From positions 186,001-250,000 of the forward strand of contig WPIO01000162.1 in NCBI GenBank assembly GCA_009760855.2: a stretch of 64,000 nucleotides of DNA, read 5' to 3'. The notes beneath the pieces were generated by a model. That model searched no databases, was not told the origin of the DNA, and saw nothing but the letters and a program-made list of their open reading frames with translations. The translations under genes were made by a program, and so were the position numbers. Shown here one piece after another: positions 12,541 to 24,947 of the stretch. Position 1 is the stretch's first letter, and every line of letters starts with the position of its first letter. Origin of the DNA: Cristatella mucedo (lineage: Eukaryota; Bryozoa; Phylactolaemata; Cristatellidae).

Positions 12541-13838
12541 CTACGAGCATCACTGGTACAGCATTACGATGGTTCAGATCATATCTCAGTGACAGACACT
12601 AGAGTATTAGTAATGATATGTAATGTACAAAGATCATACCAGGCCACTCCGAAGTATTGGGTACCTCAGAGATTTTTTCTTACTTCAAGTCTTTTCATGG
12701 TTTATACTCTCCCTCTTGGGGATGTGAATGCCAAGTATATTGTAGGCTGATAATTCTATGCAGATGGCATTCAGTCGTACCTTTGCTTTGATCCCTTCCA
12801 GCCCTCCAGCTTGTTGAATTCTATAAACTCACTTGCGACACGTATTTTTACCATCCTCACCGTACATGGATGACAACAAATTGTCTTAATTCGAATGATG
12901 ACAAAACCAACTTACTAGTCATGGCCAAACCAAGTGCAATGCGGATATTGGAAAGGCTAAAGCTCACAATTGGCTCAACCAGCATATATCCTGCTGAATC
13001 TGGATGAAACAAAGGTGTCGTGTTCGAAAATGACTTTTCAATTGGTAACCACAGCAGCGCCACAGTCAAGCTTGCCTACTTTTAGCTACATAAATTACCT
13101 AAAATTCTGACTTGCTTTGACATGGATAACACATATCGATTAGGCTATGTTTTCGTGACATACCGTCTTGACGTCTGTAACTCAATTCCTGCTTGTCTAT
13201 GGGCCAACCCACTCAGTCACTTGCAGCTGGTGCAAAACGTTGCCGCTAGGCTTGTATGTTGTGAGCCTCGCAGTAGCCACATCACAGCACTTCTCGCCGA
13301 CCGGCACAGGCTCCTAGTCAAAAGAAGCATCAATTTAGAGGTTTTGTCACTCGCTTCGTTCTTTGGCTCCAGGTTAACTGTAACATATGCTGCCCATTAG
13401 GCTAAAAATTGCAACACCTGCTTCTTTGAATTTGACTAACAACCCATACTTCATGTAAATCTCAAGCGGTCTGGAGACCGGGTCTTTAGGACGTTCACTC
13501 ACAAGCCTGACAGTCACTCCCGACTTGCGTCATGACATCTCCTGACATGTCCAAATCGAGAAAAAAAACTAGAAACGCACAGCGATTTATCACAAAATTT
13601 AGTGTGTCTCAGTGATTCGGCCTTTGGGTTCTTATAAGTATTGACACTATGCATGATGACACTAACTATAATTACGTGTGCTGATCCTGTGCATGTTACC
13701 CCTGACCATAATTTCTAGTTGCTTATTGAGCGTGTAACGTCTGACAATTAGATCTTCCTTCGCACCACGAAAATTCCTAGAGGGAGATTCATTTAATTAA
13801 GGGTGCAGTATACAAGTTTCGTTTTTGTTATTCTTATC
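12541..13838 (+). mobile_element. Family-1 LINE nested in a family-2 LINE
   Basis: Plus-strand family-1 copy starting at the GITGTALRWFRSYLS region, continuing through the RT core and the FVTYRLDVCNS, LQLVQNVAARLVCCE and LLADRHRLLVK segments (13150-13325). It ends near the CCTAGAGGGAGATTCA tail block. Stops and indels are frequent. Confidence 0.6.
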
Positions 13839-13985
13839 TGCTTCAGCCATCCTGAGCTGCTACTTCCATGCTACTCACTGCTTTGACTGATCTCCTGACC
13901 TAGCTATGCTTTTCATTCTCTCTTCTTAGCAGGGGATGAAGTTCGCTGGCTTCAAAATGCTTGCTAAAAGCATCTTTGGCTGTGA
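13839..13985 (+). mobile_element. Continuation of the split family-2 LINE
   Basis: It resumes with CTTCAGCCATCCTGAGCTGC, matching 42580-42600 of the long copy, and runs to the GGCTGTGAGTG block. Confidence 0.5.
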
Positions 13986-14095
13986 GTGTGGGCTACAACT
14001 CTCACGTGAGGTCGTGGGTTTGAATCTTGAGATGGGTGATTTTTTATCCCCGCCGGAAGCAGTGGTGATGGCTGCAAGGCTTTTCAGTAGGTACT
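13986..14095 (+). mobile_element. SINE-2 fragment
   Basis: Contains GAGGTCGTGGGTTTGAATCT, a B-box-like tRNA segment, then a GTGGTGATGGCTGCAAGGC stretch. Both are shared with the SINE copies at 17285 and 60070. The A-box half is missing. Confidence 0.45.
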
Positions 14096-14345
14096 CTCCT
14101 ACTGCCGACTATGGCTCATCCTTTTCAGCAGTCCTGAGCTGCTACTTCCATGCTACTCACCATGTCAACTGCTCTTCTGGCTCCGCTACGCCTCCCACTT
14201 TCTCTTTGCTGCTTGCGACGAAGTCCGTTGGCTATTGAATGCGTACCGAAAGTCGCTTAGGCTGTGAGTGGGCTATACAAAACTCTCCTGTGTAACACTC
14301 ACATGTTCTTTATGGCTTTGTGGAGTTACAGACGGAGATACGTTA
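14096..14345 (+). mobile_element. Family-2 LINE 3' end
   Basis: Matches the family-2 terminal 250 bp, from CTACTGCCGACTATGG to GGAGTTACAGACGGAGATAC. Confidence 0.7.
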
Positions 14346-14539
14346 GCGTAAGATATCGGAGATACATATCAAAAGGTGATAAGGTCAAACAAGGAATCGA
14401 GAGGCTATAAACAGGTCCTAGCTGTATCTATTTAGGTATACATTTTTACGAAAACTTTGGTTTTTGGTAGAATTATGCAACGTACAGATGTGCCTGTTAG
14501 CATACGTGTGTGCCACAGCAATAAAGAATCTAATGCTAT

Positions 14540-15300
14540 TGACAGGGAGCTTTCGTTTCCATCGATCATCCAGTCCTTCTTGAGTGCCTTTCAACTCGTA
14601 TGGGCACTATTGGCAATATATTTCTAAATGTTCTGTTATTGTCCCATTGGGAGACTCCGGAGTACTGGTGGGAATAAACATAGATCACCCGAGGAACTTC
14701 TGAAAAATGTGGTATATCAGGACTCTGTGCTTGGTCTCGTTCTTTTTAACGGTTTATGCTCTCCCTCTTGAAGATGTGATTTTAAAGCAAAATCTAGGCT
14801 TTAACTTCGATGCAGATGCAACAACTTAGACCTTTGCTTGGATACTTCTCAGCCCTCCGGTACTTCAAATTCTTCTTACTATCTTCTGCAGATATCAAGG
14901 ACATTCGCACATGGATGCAACAAAATTTCTTAATTGGAACGATCGTATAACCAATTTACCAGATATGGGCAAACCAAGCGTGATTCGGAAATTGGAAAGG
15001 CTGATGCTCAGGATTAGCTCTGTCAGTATATATTCTGTTGATTCTGCACAAAATCTAGGTGCCATGTTCCTGACTGACCTTTCATTAGACGACTACATCA
15101 GTATCTCAGTCAAGTCAGCCTACTTTCAACCATCAAGTTTTGAACAGGTGGGCATGTTTAGACAGGGAAACCACATCTAAATAGGTCCATACATTTGTGA
15201 CATCCCCTCTTGACTTCTCTGACTCACTAAGTGATTGTATACCTGATGGTGTCATCAGGCACATGCTGCTGGTAAAAAACTCTGCAGTTAGGCATGTCGG
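14540..15300 (+). mobile_element. Family-1 LINE, RT part, decayed
   Basis: Plus strand, from the I-D-H-P-V-L-L-E-C segment through the SVLGLVLF-like core to MGKPSVIRKLERLMLRISS (about 14966-15020) and the N-L-G-A-M-F segment. It is broken by several indels. Confidence 0.6.
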
Positions 15301-15394
15301 ATACTAGTGATAATAATGATACATTTGATACAGAACCCTCCAAAAACTCAATATTAATTCTAGGCCCTTTTCAATTGCTGCAAAGGAAACACCA

Positions 15395-15540
15395 TTGAAG
15401 AATGAGTGGTATTAGGATTGATAAGCAACCAGAATAACATGGTTAGAGGTGACATGCTTAGGGTCAGCATGAAAGTGCGGTTAGTGACAGTCAACAACAG
15501 TGTCAGCACGCTTAATCACGTAAAAGATAAGATTAATAGT
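15395..15540 (-). mobile_element. Short family-1 LINE tail, minus
   Basis: A stretch of the minus-oriented 3' UTR block (AACATGGTTAGAGGTGACAT and following) set between two plus-strand family-1 pieces. It may be a separate insertion. Confidence 0.45.
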
Positions 15541-15544
15541 CTTC

Positions 15545-16167
15545 TCTAGCTTCGCAGCTGCCGCACCAGACTACTTCTGGCCGACCTTCGCAAGCTACCA
15601 GGCAAGCGAGGGGTCGAATTTAAGGTTTAACGGATTGACTTCAAGGTTTTGTCGCTCACTTTTAGGTCTCTTCATTCTATGGCTCCAGCCTATCTTTCAG
15701 ATATACTACCCCATCAGGCAAAGTATCGTACCACTCGCTTTTCGGAATCCAACAGTCTAGAAATACCTCGTACAAACCTTAAATCCTTTGGAGACCGTGC
15801 ATTTAGCTCGTATGCTCCCACAGCCTGGAGCTCCCTCCCGACCTGCATCAGAACATCCCCTGACCTGACCACATTTAAAAGAAACTTAAAAACATACCTA
15901 TTTAGGACAGCATTTAGTGGGTCCTTGTGATTCGTCCTCGATGTGCTTATGCGTGCTGACACTGTTCATGCTGCCACTAACCACATTTGCATGCTGACCC
16001 AGTGCATGTAACCCCTAACCATGTTATTCATTTTGTTTGTTTTTCAAGCATGATTTTACTTACTATTCTGTTGCGTATCACTTTGCAGCAAATGTAAAGC
16101 GCCTAGAAAGAGATTGGGTTCTCTGAGGGCGCTTTATCAAGTGCAATATTATTATTATTATTATTAA
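15545..16167 (+). mobile_element. Family-1 LINE 3' end with (ATT)n tail
   Basis: The frame at 15649-15930 encodes the family C-terminus, from SLTFRSLHSMAPAYLSDILP to TFKRNLKTYLFRTAFSGSL. The 3' UTR follows, then the block AAAGCGCCTAGAAAGAGATT and an ATTATTATT run. It is one of the best preserved tails in the window. Confidence 0.8.
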
Positions 16168-16655
16168 GGTTTCGTCTCTCACTTTTAGGTTGCTTCATTC
16201 TCGAGGTCCAGCCTCCCTATCAGATATAATCCCCACCAGGCTAAGCATCGTGATACTTGCTTGTCTTGATATATCCGTTTAGTCATACCTCGTATGAATC
16301 TCACATCCTTCGGAGACAGTGCCTTTTGTTCGTATGCTACCAAGCCTGGAACTCACTCCGATTTGCTTCACGTTATAACGTGACGACCACATTTAAACAG
16401 AAACTAAAAATGCATCGATTTATGATACTATTTAGTGGGTCCCCGTTAATCATCTTTTATATGCTTATGGGTGCTGACACTGTGCATACTGCCGCTAATA
16501 TTGCTGGCATGCTGACCCCGTTCATGTCAGCTCTAACGTGTTATTCCTGTCGTTTATGAGTTTATCACAAAACATTATATCGAGCTTCCTTCGCATTGCA
16601 TTTAAAATGTCCAGAAAGCGATTAAGATTACTGAGGCGAATTATTAAACGTATTC
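16168..16655 (+). mobile_element. Family-1 LINE 3' end, second copy
   Basis: It begins again with the TTTCGTCTCTCACTTTTAGG segment directly after the previous (ATT)n tail and runs through the same C-terminus and UTR to a CATTC/ATTATC end. It is more diverged than its left neighbour. Confidence 0.6.
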
Positions 16656-16659
16656 ATAT

Positions 16660-17020
16660 TATCATTTGAAAGGTCTCAAAATAATTTGAGGTTCGTTCGA
16701 GGTGTAGCTCAGCGATTATGATCAGTAAAGCGGACGGTAGGATTCGTAGCTTGATGAGGAGCAGATGTGATGATTAGGCAACATATTGAATTAACCTAAT
16801 TAATTAACAGAAGCTCGAATTCGATTTGCTGCTTGACTGTGAAGAAGTCCAGGTTAGCGAGGTGTCGTGTGAGTTGGAGACTGTGCAACTTACGAGAGTT
16901 AAGCCTAGCAGCTAAGTTTTGCTATAACAGTAACCGCCTGATTTCACAGGTCCACTAAGCAGAATGCAGTGAGTTCCAGGAGTGGCGATGGAATGTCATA
17001 AATATATTGGCAACTTTAGA
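16660..17020 (-). mobile_element. Family-1 LINE fragment, minus
   Basis: Matches the minus-strand region around the C-terminus and the IRRLQLVQN segment (GTAACCGCCTGATTTCACAG at about 16930). It is truncated at both ends. Confidence 0.5.
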
Positions 17021-17284
17021 AAACTAATAATGACATTTGATAAAGTGCCGTCAGCGAACTAAATCGCTATCTTGGCATTTCACATTTGAATCCAAGTTGA
17101 AACAAGTTCAAGATTTGTTACATCATTTAGTTAAAACTAAGCAATACCCTTTATTGGAGATGTCGTGGACTTCTAATGAAGATCACTTCGGAACAAGACT
17201 TAGGACATCAAATAATATTGCCATTGACAAAAAATTATTCTGGAGCACCTTTTACCTGACAAGCTAAACATTGGCTGTGCACTG

Positions 17285-17450
17285 CCACCGATGGCTCTCT
17301 AGGTAAGGTGGTTGCATTTCACGACCTTGGTCCCGAGGTCGTGGGTTCAAACCCTGTGGTTGGCGACCTTGTATGGCCTCTGCAAGTGCCGGTGATGGCC
17401 GTAAAGCTATTCTGTTGCTATACAAAAAGAGGCTTCGGAATCAGTGGGTA
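17285..17450 (+). mobile_element. SINE-2, tRNA-derived
   Basis: The A-box-like stretch TCTCTAGGTAAGGTGGTTGC is followed by the B-box GTGGGTTCAAACCC, then a body ending near TTGCTATACAAAAAGAGGCT. It shares this layout with the copies at 60070 and 63110. It interrupts a segment that is continuous at about 22165-22240 in a paralogous unit, so it inserted after that duplication. Confidence 0.75.
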
Positions 17451-17644
17451 TTTATTATTTATTAAAATTATTACAACCGTGTAGGTCTAAGCTCTTCGAT
17501 AGTGTGATAAGCATTGGTGTCAATAGGCAGAAGTCATCAGAGTACCATCTGATTGTTCCAGCACAATATATTGATGGAGATTAACACTCACATTTTTTCA
17601 AACGTGATGTTCTCGAGATGCGCCTTCACCTTGATAAATTTTAG

Positions 17645-17706
17645 ACTATTCAATAAACTATCAAAATAAAGGTGCTCCTTTTGGCTCGGGGAAATTTGAA
17701 GTAGAA
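17645..17706 (+). CDS. Exon A3a, extra A-type exon
   Basis: It follows AAATTTTAG and encodes Y-S-I-N-Y, then GAPFGSGKFEVE, before GTACTC. It could also end at 17700 before GTAGAA; both ends give length 2 modulo 3. No B exon lies between it and the next A exon at 18449, so it may be a dead or alternative copy. Confidence 0.4.
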
Positions 17707-17920
17707 GTACTCATTAAATATTCGGTTTTCGAGACTAGAAGATTGATAAATTGTACGGATTATTTTTTTCTAAAGCATCTACGATACAGGTTTCGTATTT
17801 TTTGAACGTTTGCAGTTGACGGCAGAGAAGGGTATATATATATGTAAGCAGTTTGATGTTACATGGTTAGTCCAATAACTAAATAATACATATGTCCTTT
17901 GTTTGTCGTGCGATTTTCAG

Positions 17921-18080
17921 CACCGAAATAGAGGATTTTGTTAGGCCATTCCTTAAGGAAGCAATGCTATTACTGGAGAGCTTAAGCGATAGCTGCCGAG
18001 TTTCCCTACTGCCTGTAGAAAATGCACCAAAACGAGTGTTGGTGCACCCAAAAGATTCTTGGATCGAAAACTCAAATTTA
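17921..18080 (+). CDS. Candidate exon C, uncertain
   Basis: 160 nt between CGATTTTCAG and GTTAGTAACG, fully open in one frame that runs from 17892 to 18104. A homologous but frame-broken stretch ends at GTTAGTAAATG near 22011. No domain is recognised. It could be an upstream exon of the A/B gene family or chance. Confidence 0.3.
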
Positions 18081-18448
18081 GTTAGTAACGTTAAAACAAA
18101 TTAATACGCTATTGATTCAGCATCACTGCTAATATAAAGAGACCTGGTCATGAATTCAGATGTAAACCGAGTCCCTATATTTGTCTTTTAATTATTCAGA
18201 CAATGGTTTTATACTATTGATTACCAAGCATTCTTGAGCTCCACTTATCTTGGTAACAACGACAGGGCACTCTAACGGTGCAAGTGCTATGTCAGTTTTA
18301 GAGTCAGGAGCTTCAACATATAAAGAGGAAGCAGTCATCCGATAGGCATTTAAATGTAAATTAGAGATATATCGATTATGATTATTAGTCTCTATTTTAT
18401 TCGCTAGGTTCTTGACGTTCTTGCCCATTCATCTTGATTGATTTGCAG

Positions 18449-18504
18449 ATCCTTCAGTCAACCGTCACCACGGAGCTGGTAATATGTGTCCAGGTACACT
18501 TGAG
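18449..18504 (+). CDS. Exon A3 of the repeated module
   Basis: 56 nt between GATTTGCAG and GTAATG. It reads P-S-V-N-R-H-H-G-A-G after the split codon and ends T-L-E. Same phases as A1. It is followed 1.3 kb later by B3. Confidence 0.5.
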
Positions 18505-19839
18505 GTAATGTAAGTTTGCATATCTGCACAGGTTTCCTTCCCACTTAAGCTAGCTTAGCTGGAAATGCATGTAGCCTAGTCAATTCATTGATTATTAGGG
18601 TTTGAATAGTTTTTTTTTAAATCAGACATTGATCCTACCAATGCATTATAAATCTACTAAACCTGATGTCTAGAAATATCTTCGATACTTTAATTTTCTT
18701 TTGCCATGCACAAGACAAATATTTATATATTGTCTTGGTAAGATTGTTTTGCTCGTATGCCTTATAGTCGTGCATTCCTTTTACGTCGACTTTATGAGTT
18801 TGCATCGTCTCTAGTACGTACTGATTACTGTGATCATGCTGAAAAGCCATAAGTTAGGCCATAATGTTTTTGTAATTTCCGACGAAAAGCTCACAATGAT
18901 AACTTAATATTCCGTAGTGCAGTTTCCTCAGATTTTTTGGGAGTCACCTCTATGACTCACTAATTTGAGAAGGTCTTTGTGAGTCCTACTTAACCCTAAT
19001 TAAACGTTTCTCAGATATTCCAGTCTTTTCGCATTCTACCTTGACTCAGTTCATCAATCTATTAATTTAACCAAGCTGGGATACTTTAACAACTAAGCTT
19101 TTAGTGTATAATAAAAGCCTGAACTGTATTTCGGCTCAATTGTATGATATTAACGTAAAGCTAAATGACAATCGAATCTGTATAGCTTTTTATTTTCAAT
19201 TATAATTGTCTATCGTAATCAAATCAAGCAGAAGTTTTTTTTATAATATGTAACAAACTCCAGTTATAAATAAGCTTAGAATTTTCACCTCACCCTAAAG
19301 TGCTTAGATTATGACTTTGCTGTCAGCCCTAATGGCACCGTTGAAGTAAATCGTAAATTGCTATCTCTTAAATTACCCTGTACTGATCCTTACAAGTCTT
19401 CAAAATTGATTTCATGGCTTATAAACGTAAATTGTTTAGGGATCTCTCTAAATATTTGTATGGATCCAACAATAAGCGTTTTTATTCCTTAGGATATGTG
19501 TACACTCCCTTAATATTACATTTAATTTTGCTGCGTAATTTCTGATATGACATACTGACAATAAGGTCAACTAAACTTGGGAAATCATGGAGAAAAAATT
19601 GTAGTTCTATTCCCGCTAGAGGTAACATTATTAATAAAACTACGTTAGAAAACCCTCCTTGGATTAAAGCAAGGCAATATTAAATTCAGATAAATTTGTA
19701 CTCGCTAAGCTAAAAACTATCTTCTTTACCTTAAGTGATTTTACCTATCGCTTTATTTTCCACGTTCGGAGCTCGTTAAACATTAAGCATCGTTTATTAT
19801 TAATTATTAAGCATCGTTTGGCATCATTCAATGTTGCAG
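18505..19839. other. Probable intron between exons A3 and B3
   Basis: AT-rich with no gene. Around 18520-18600 it shares a diverged block (TTAGCTGGAAATGC and neighbours) with the DNA after A4 and A5, and around 18720-18780 a block shared with about 22660, 30450 and 42920. This supports duplication of whole genomic units. Confidence 0.45.
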
Positions 19840-19921
19840 GAGCCGAAGAACTTCCAAAAACTAATTAAGGACGAGAACCATGAGCGAACGTACGAACACG
19901 TCCACGAAAGCATCAAAATCG
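19840..19921 (+). CDS. Exon B3, tyrosine-motif exon
   Basis: 82 nt between ATGTTGCAG and GTATACTG. The peptide runs from EPKNFQKL to HESIKI. Both usual tyrosines are changed: the first motif is F-Q-K-L and the second is H-E-S-I. One tyrosine remains in R-T-Y-E-H. Length is 1 modulo 3, as in all B exons. Confidence 0.5.
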
Positions 19922-20534
19922 GTATACTGCAGGGCAAACTAATATATTATTAATATGTCTTTGGTTTTTATGTGCAATATTTTATATCAGGGTTGCATGC
20001 AAGAAAAGGTATTGTTGTTTGAGCCCTATCAGTGTCTATAAAAATTTCCAGAATTGTATCGCTGAGAACTATATTTTAGGTTTTAAATGACTTGAATTTT
20101 ATATTAATTCTTTGGTGTTACATCATACTTTTACTAGCTTTCACGGGGATATTTACAGGGTCTCTTACAGTAATACAGCCTCGATTAAAATGTATGCCGA
20201 ATTAGTTTTCGTAAGCCAAGAAAATATAATACTATCCCTCAACTACTCCATAGTATTTGTCCGATACTTCGCTTGTCACAAAATTCTTTTTTAGAGGGTT
20301 GTAGGCCTGTCCTTAAACACCATAGCAGCTATTGTAATACAATTCAAGTCCAAGGCAATGTCCAGGCTAATCTGCAAGACCAAAGTTAGCCATCTAGCCT
20401 AACAAATCTTGTAGGATGATTCATCAAAATTAAAAGAAATTCTCACATTTTCCGTGAGCATTCCTTTGAACTTTTACTTGAGGTATATTACTATTTTGGT
20501 TTAATCTGAATAATAAAAATGACTCATTTAATAA
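19922..20534. other. Unassigned stretch after exon B3
   Basis: No gene or known repeat seen. It is AT-rich and may be intergenic or intronic. Confidence 0.3.
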
Positions 20535-21265
20535 AGCGCCGTCAGAGAACTCAATCTCTTTCTAGGTGCTTCACATTTGCTGCAAATGTAAACACTATTA
20601 AATAATATAATGCTTGGTAAGCATCAGGAATAACAAGGTTAGGGGTGGCATGCACAGGGTCAGCATGCAAATGTGGTTAGTGGCACCATAAATACATTGT
20701 CAGCACCCATAAGCACATGAAGGAAGAATCGTAGGGACTCACTAATGCTGTCCTAACTAGGTGTGCTTTTTAAGTTCTTTTTTAACGTGGTCAAGTCAGG
20801 GGATGTCCTGACTTAACTAAATGCACGGTCTCCAAAGGGTGTGAGGTTTGTACAAGGTCTTGGTAAACTTTTGGATTCCGAAAAGCTGGTGGTACGATGC
20901 TTAGCCTGGTAGGGGAGCACATCTGAGAGATAGGCTGTTGCCGAAGAATGAAGTGACATAAAATTGAGTTACAAAACCTTGAAGTCGATCCGTTGCTTGA
21001 CTGGTAGCCAGTACAGGTCGGCGAGAAGCGGTGTGATGTGGCAACTGTGACGGTCACGACTGACAAGCCTAGCTGTGGAGCACCAGCTGTAATCACCTGA
21101 TTACACATGCTGGTAGGCCAGCAAGCAGTGATTTACAGAAGTCAAGACGGGATGTCACTATACTGTAGAGCTGATGTGGTCGTCTAACGAGAGGTCACTG
21201 TGGAACAGGACACCTAGATTTCGAGCCGATTCAACAGGAGATATGCTGGCAGAGCCAAATTTCAA
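20535..21265 (-). mobile_element. Family-1 LINE 3' part, minus
   Basis: It begins (minus 3' end) with the CAGAGAACTCAATCTCTTTC tail block at about 20545. The UTR with TGCATGC blocks follows, and the coding remnant 20791-21108 carries C-terminal segments. It ends near the TTTCGAGCCGATTCAACAGG segment. Confidence 0.7.
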
Positions 21266-21850
21266 AGTCAGTCTTCCGTGGATAAATGGCCCGTGCACGA
21301 TACGTCCCGAAATCCTAAAGATCTATGGTTCTCCGATAAAAGTCAAGACACCATAAAGAAGGTTTTATAAACACAAACGTGATTCCAATAGTAACTACTA
21401 ATGTTGGTTAGTCTATCGGAGAAATTCCTATCTTACTAGATCATTTTACACATGCATTTTTCCAATGTCAGCAAGATTAAAACGGTTAGAGGTGACAGGC
21501 ACCGATACAGCTTGCAAATATATATTTGGCTAAAATAACAGTAATAATGATTGCAATGGTATTCCAAGCAAATGTGTACCTACGATTTTATTAAGTACTG
21601 AATGCCTTTTCCATTCGCTTGTGACCTAAAATTGTAGGAAATGGAGATTGCTAATGACAAAACCTGTCTCACTGCTAGAAGATTGATACATTGTACATAC
21701 AGATACTTTTAAAGCTTTTGTATAATACGTGCAGCTACGGTAACGCGTCTTTAGTGGTGTAAAAAGTCAAAATTTAAGCTAACAGTTTCTTTTTATGAGT
21801 ACACAAAGAGCTCACATGTACAATATTCCCTTCGTCTCACATGTGATCAC

Positions 21851-22011
21851 CAGCATTGGAATAGAGTGATTTGTAAGGCCACTCAACGGGGAATCAACAC
21901 TAAATGTGGAGAACTTCAAGAGACTACTGTCTTGCCTGCCTAGTCCTGCTATCAAAACGGGATTATTGGTGGCAGTAGACCTACAAATACGTGGATCAAA
22001 CCTCAAATCTG
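21851..22011 (+). pseudogene. Frame-broken relative of candidate exon C
   Basis: It aligns by eye with 17921-18080, sharing GGAATAGAGTGATTT against GAAATAGAGGATTTT, the GGCCACTC start and a GGTTAGT end, but the reading frame is interrupted. Confidence 0.3.
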
Positions 22012-22388
22012 GTTAGTAAATGTCATAGAGATCATTACTGTATCGATCAGCATTGCTGCTGATGTGAAAATACCTCGTCATGAATGCATGAGTAGGTAGA
22101 AAGAGAAAGCGAGTACCTCTAAATTTATTGATGATGTTTGATAAAGTTTGTTGTGCTAATGACGACAAAGTATTCTGGAGCAACTCTTACCTGACCTGTT
22201 AAACACTCTCAGTGCCTTGCAAATGTTGAGCTCCAATCTCTTCGATAATGTCACCAGCATTGACGTTAGTAGGCTGAAGTCATCCGAGCATCATTTGATT
22301 GTTCCTGTGCAATATATTGATGGAAATACAAACTCGCCATTTTAATTGTGATGTTTTTACGATGCGCCTTCATCTTGATAAATTTTAG

Positions 22389-22450
22389 ACGATTCAATCA
22401 ACTGTCCACAAGAAGCTGCTCCTTTCGGCATGGGTAATTTTGAAGTAGAA
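22389..22450 (+). CDS. Exon A4 of the repeated module
   Basis: 62 nt between AAATTTTAG and the canonical donor GTAAGT. It reads D-S-I-N-C-P-Q-E-A-A-P-F-G-M-G-N-F-E-V-E. A shorter end at 22444 (GTAGAA) keeps the same phase. The next B exon is 3.2 kb away, because LINE tails fill the intron. Confidence 0.55.
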
Positions 22451-23254
22451 GTAAGTTTTCCAATATGTACGAGTTACTTTTGCACTTAAATAACTCGGCT
22501 GGAAACGCTTGTAGCCAAGTCAGTTCTTTGGGTTAGGAACATTTTTATGTTCTCATAACACCAGTCTTAAATCGAAGTTCACTACCTTGGTGGAACTTTA
22601 TAATTACTAAATTTCGCCTTTAGAGATTATTAGTGGTAGCCCTTTTGATTTGTACAAGCCGTCAATTGGCATATGGTTTTGGGCAAGCTTGCTTCATGAT
22701 TATACCATCTAGTCATGTATTTAGTATTTTGCAAAAATGGCCTAGCATAGCAATAATGAAGAAAGTAACATAGTTACAAGCATTTCAGTAGCATCTTAAA
22801 CAGCGATACGTGCAAGAAAAATACGTGCTAATAAATTCAATTTGTACAGCCTTAAATTGCTATCCTATGACACAGTTTCCAGGGATTGTCGGAAGTCACT
22901 TTTATGAATCAGCTATTTGAAAAACTATTTGGGATTTCTGGTTTCCCCTTTAGATTAGTTGTAAAATTACCCCGGATGTCAAATTTTGGAAAAAAGGCAA
23001 ACCGAGTGAGGAATCAGATCTTTTATTTCTACTATAACCTAAATGTGATATTCATTAACCATGCCGTTAGTGGCCATATTAAAAGCGTGAACTATAATGA
23101 GGCCCTATCTGACCACTTTTAAAGGAGTAGCATTCCGTCAAATTTTCACAAAATTTTATATATCTGGTGACAACTTCAGCTCCACCGCGAAGTCTGCCTA
23201 CTTTTAGGAACATACCATTTCCGAAAACTCGGGCTTATTTTGACACGGATACAC

Positions 23255-24060
23255 GTAATAATAATATTATTATTGCACTTCATACAGCACCCTCAGAGAA
23301 CTCAATCTTTTTCTAGGCACTTTACGTTTGCAGCAAAGTGAAACGCGATTGAATTGTGAGTAATATCATGCTTGATAAGCAACATGAACTGCGTGGTTAG
23401 GGGTAACATGTACAGGGTCAGCATGCAAATGTGGTTAGTGGCAGCATGCACAGTGTCAGCACGCATAAGCACATGAAGGTAGAATCACAGGGACCCACTA
23501 CATGGTGACCTAAAAAGGTGTGTCTTTAGGTTCTTTTTAAATGTGGTCAAGTCAGGGAATGTTCTGACGCAAGCCCGGAGGGAGTTCCAGGATTTGGAAG
23601 TGTACGAACTAAATGCACGGTCTATAAATAATTAGAGGTTTGTACGAGGTATTGTTAAACTGTTGGATTCCGAAAAGCGGGTGGTACGATGCTTGGCCTG
23701 AAGGGGTAGTAGATCTGAGAGATAGGTTTGAGCCAAAGAAGGAAATGACCAAAGAGTGAGCGACCAAACTTCGAATTAGGTCTGTTGCCTGACTGGTAGC
23801 CAGTGCAGGTGGGGGAGAAGTGGTGTGATGTGGCAACTGCGACGTTCACGAAAGACAAGCTATCTGCAGAGTTTTGCACGAGCTGTAATCGCCTGATTGC
23901 ACGTGGCGATAGGCCAGTTAGCACCGAGTTACTGAAATCAAGTCGGGATGTCACAAATGCATGGACCAATTTAGACGTGGTTTCCTTATCTAAAAAAGCC
24001 TGAATTTTAACAATGTTATATATCTGAACGTAGACAGCTTGAAATGTGGAGCTGATTTGG
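23255..24060 (-). mobile_element. Family-1 LINE 3' part, minus
   Basis: Tail block at about 23290-23330 (ATTATTATT on the minus end), UTR, then C-terminal and FVTSRLDFSNSVLTGL segments (to about 23969). The 5' end is missing. Confidence 0.75.
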
Positions 24061-24947
24061 TAAAGCGTAAAGTGAGCTTTTAATGAGTAAAAATGTAGAT
24101 AGATCGCTGTATAAGACTGCTATGAAAGATTTGAAATTGATACTCAAATAGACGTATGCAAAATGCAGTAGATTTCGAGTTGTCTTCTCTTGTGGTAGCG
24201 CTTGCATCTCAAAATTCAAATTAATTACTGTCTTCGTCTTTAAAGAGCGAAGCTTTTTTCATGAAGCTTTCAGCTCGAAGAACGTTTGGTTGTCCATTGT
24301 TTTCACACGTTCTGTCTTCTACATTTTACCCCGTTTCTCTGTTCTTGTAATCGTCTTCGTTCTTCTTATTTTCGTCCTCCTCAAACTGTGTCTTCTTATT
24401 TATTGTGTGATTATTAAAACATTGCTTGTGTTTTTCTCTTAACTTTTCTTCAGCTTTACCCACTTCAAAAAATCGTGTACTATGTTGCCATTTACTATCT
24501 AGGCTAGCTTGTTTTTTGTTTTTCTTGGCGCTACTTACGTTTTTTTCTCCGTTCTCTTCTGAACGTAGGTTCAGGTCGCCTAAAATTTTAAAATATACAC
24601 TGCATACGCAATGGAAATGCAGGTCACGGAGCGGGAATAACAATTGCTTTCACTTTGTCTCTGGATGATGAGGTTGAGCCATAAAAGAGCTTGACAGCGA
24701 AGCTTGAGAAAATTGGAAGATCCTACCTTGTCTGCATGCTTTTGCCAGGAGTCTCGTTGCATTCATTTTTGTTGAAAAGGGTAAAATCCAAACGAATTCT
24801 CAATAATCGCTTTCTCCGACTTACTATTTGGAGGCGAGCATTCCGAGTGAGCGGCAGACATACCCTCTCAACACCTCTGCATTGATTGGGTGAGCTCTGG
24901 CGGGAGTACCAGGCTGGTAGAGCTTGTTAAGCCTTGCGTGTTCTATG
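24061..24947. other. Unassigned stretch
   Basis: No supported gene. A lysine-rich 105-codon minus frame at 24326-24643 looks like chance in AT-rich DNA. Confidence 0.3.

Noticed and set aside
24326-24643. 105-codon lysine-rich minus ORF
   Set aside because: Low-complexity coding of an AT-rich, TTCT-rich strand. Not supported by any motif.
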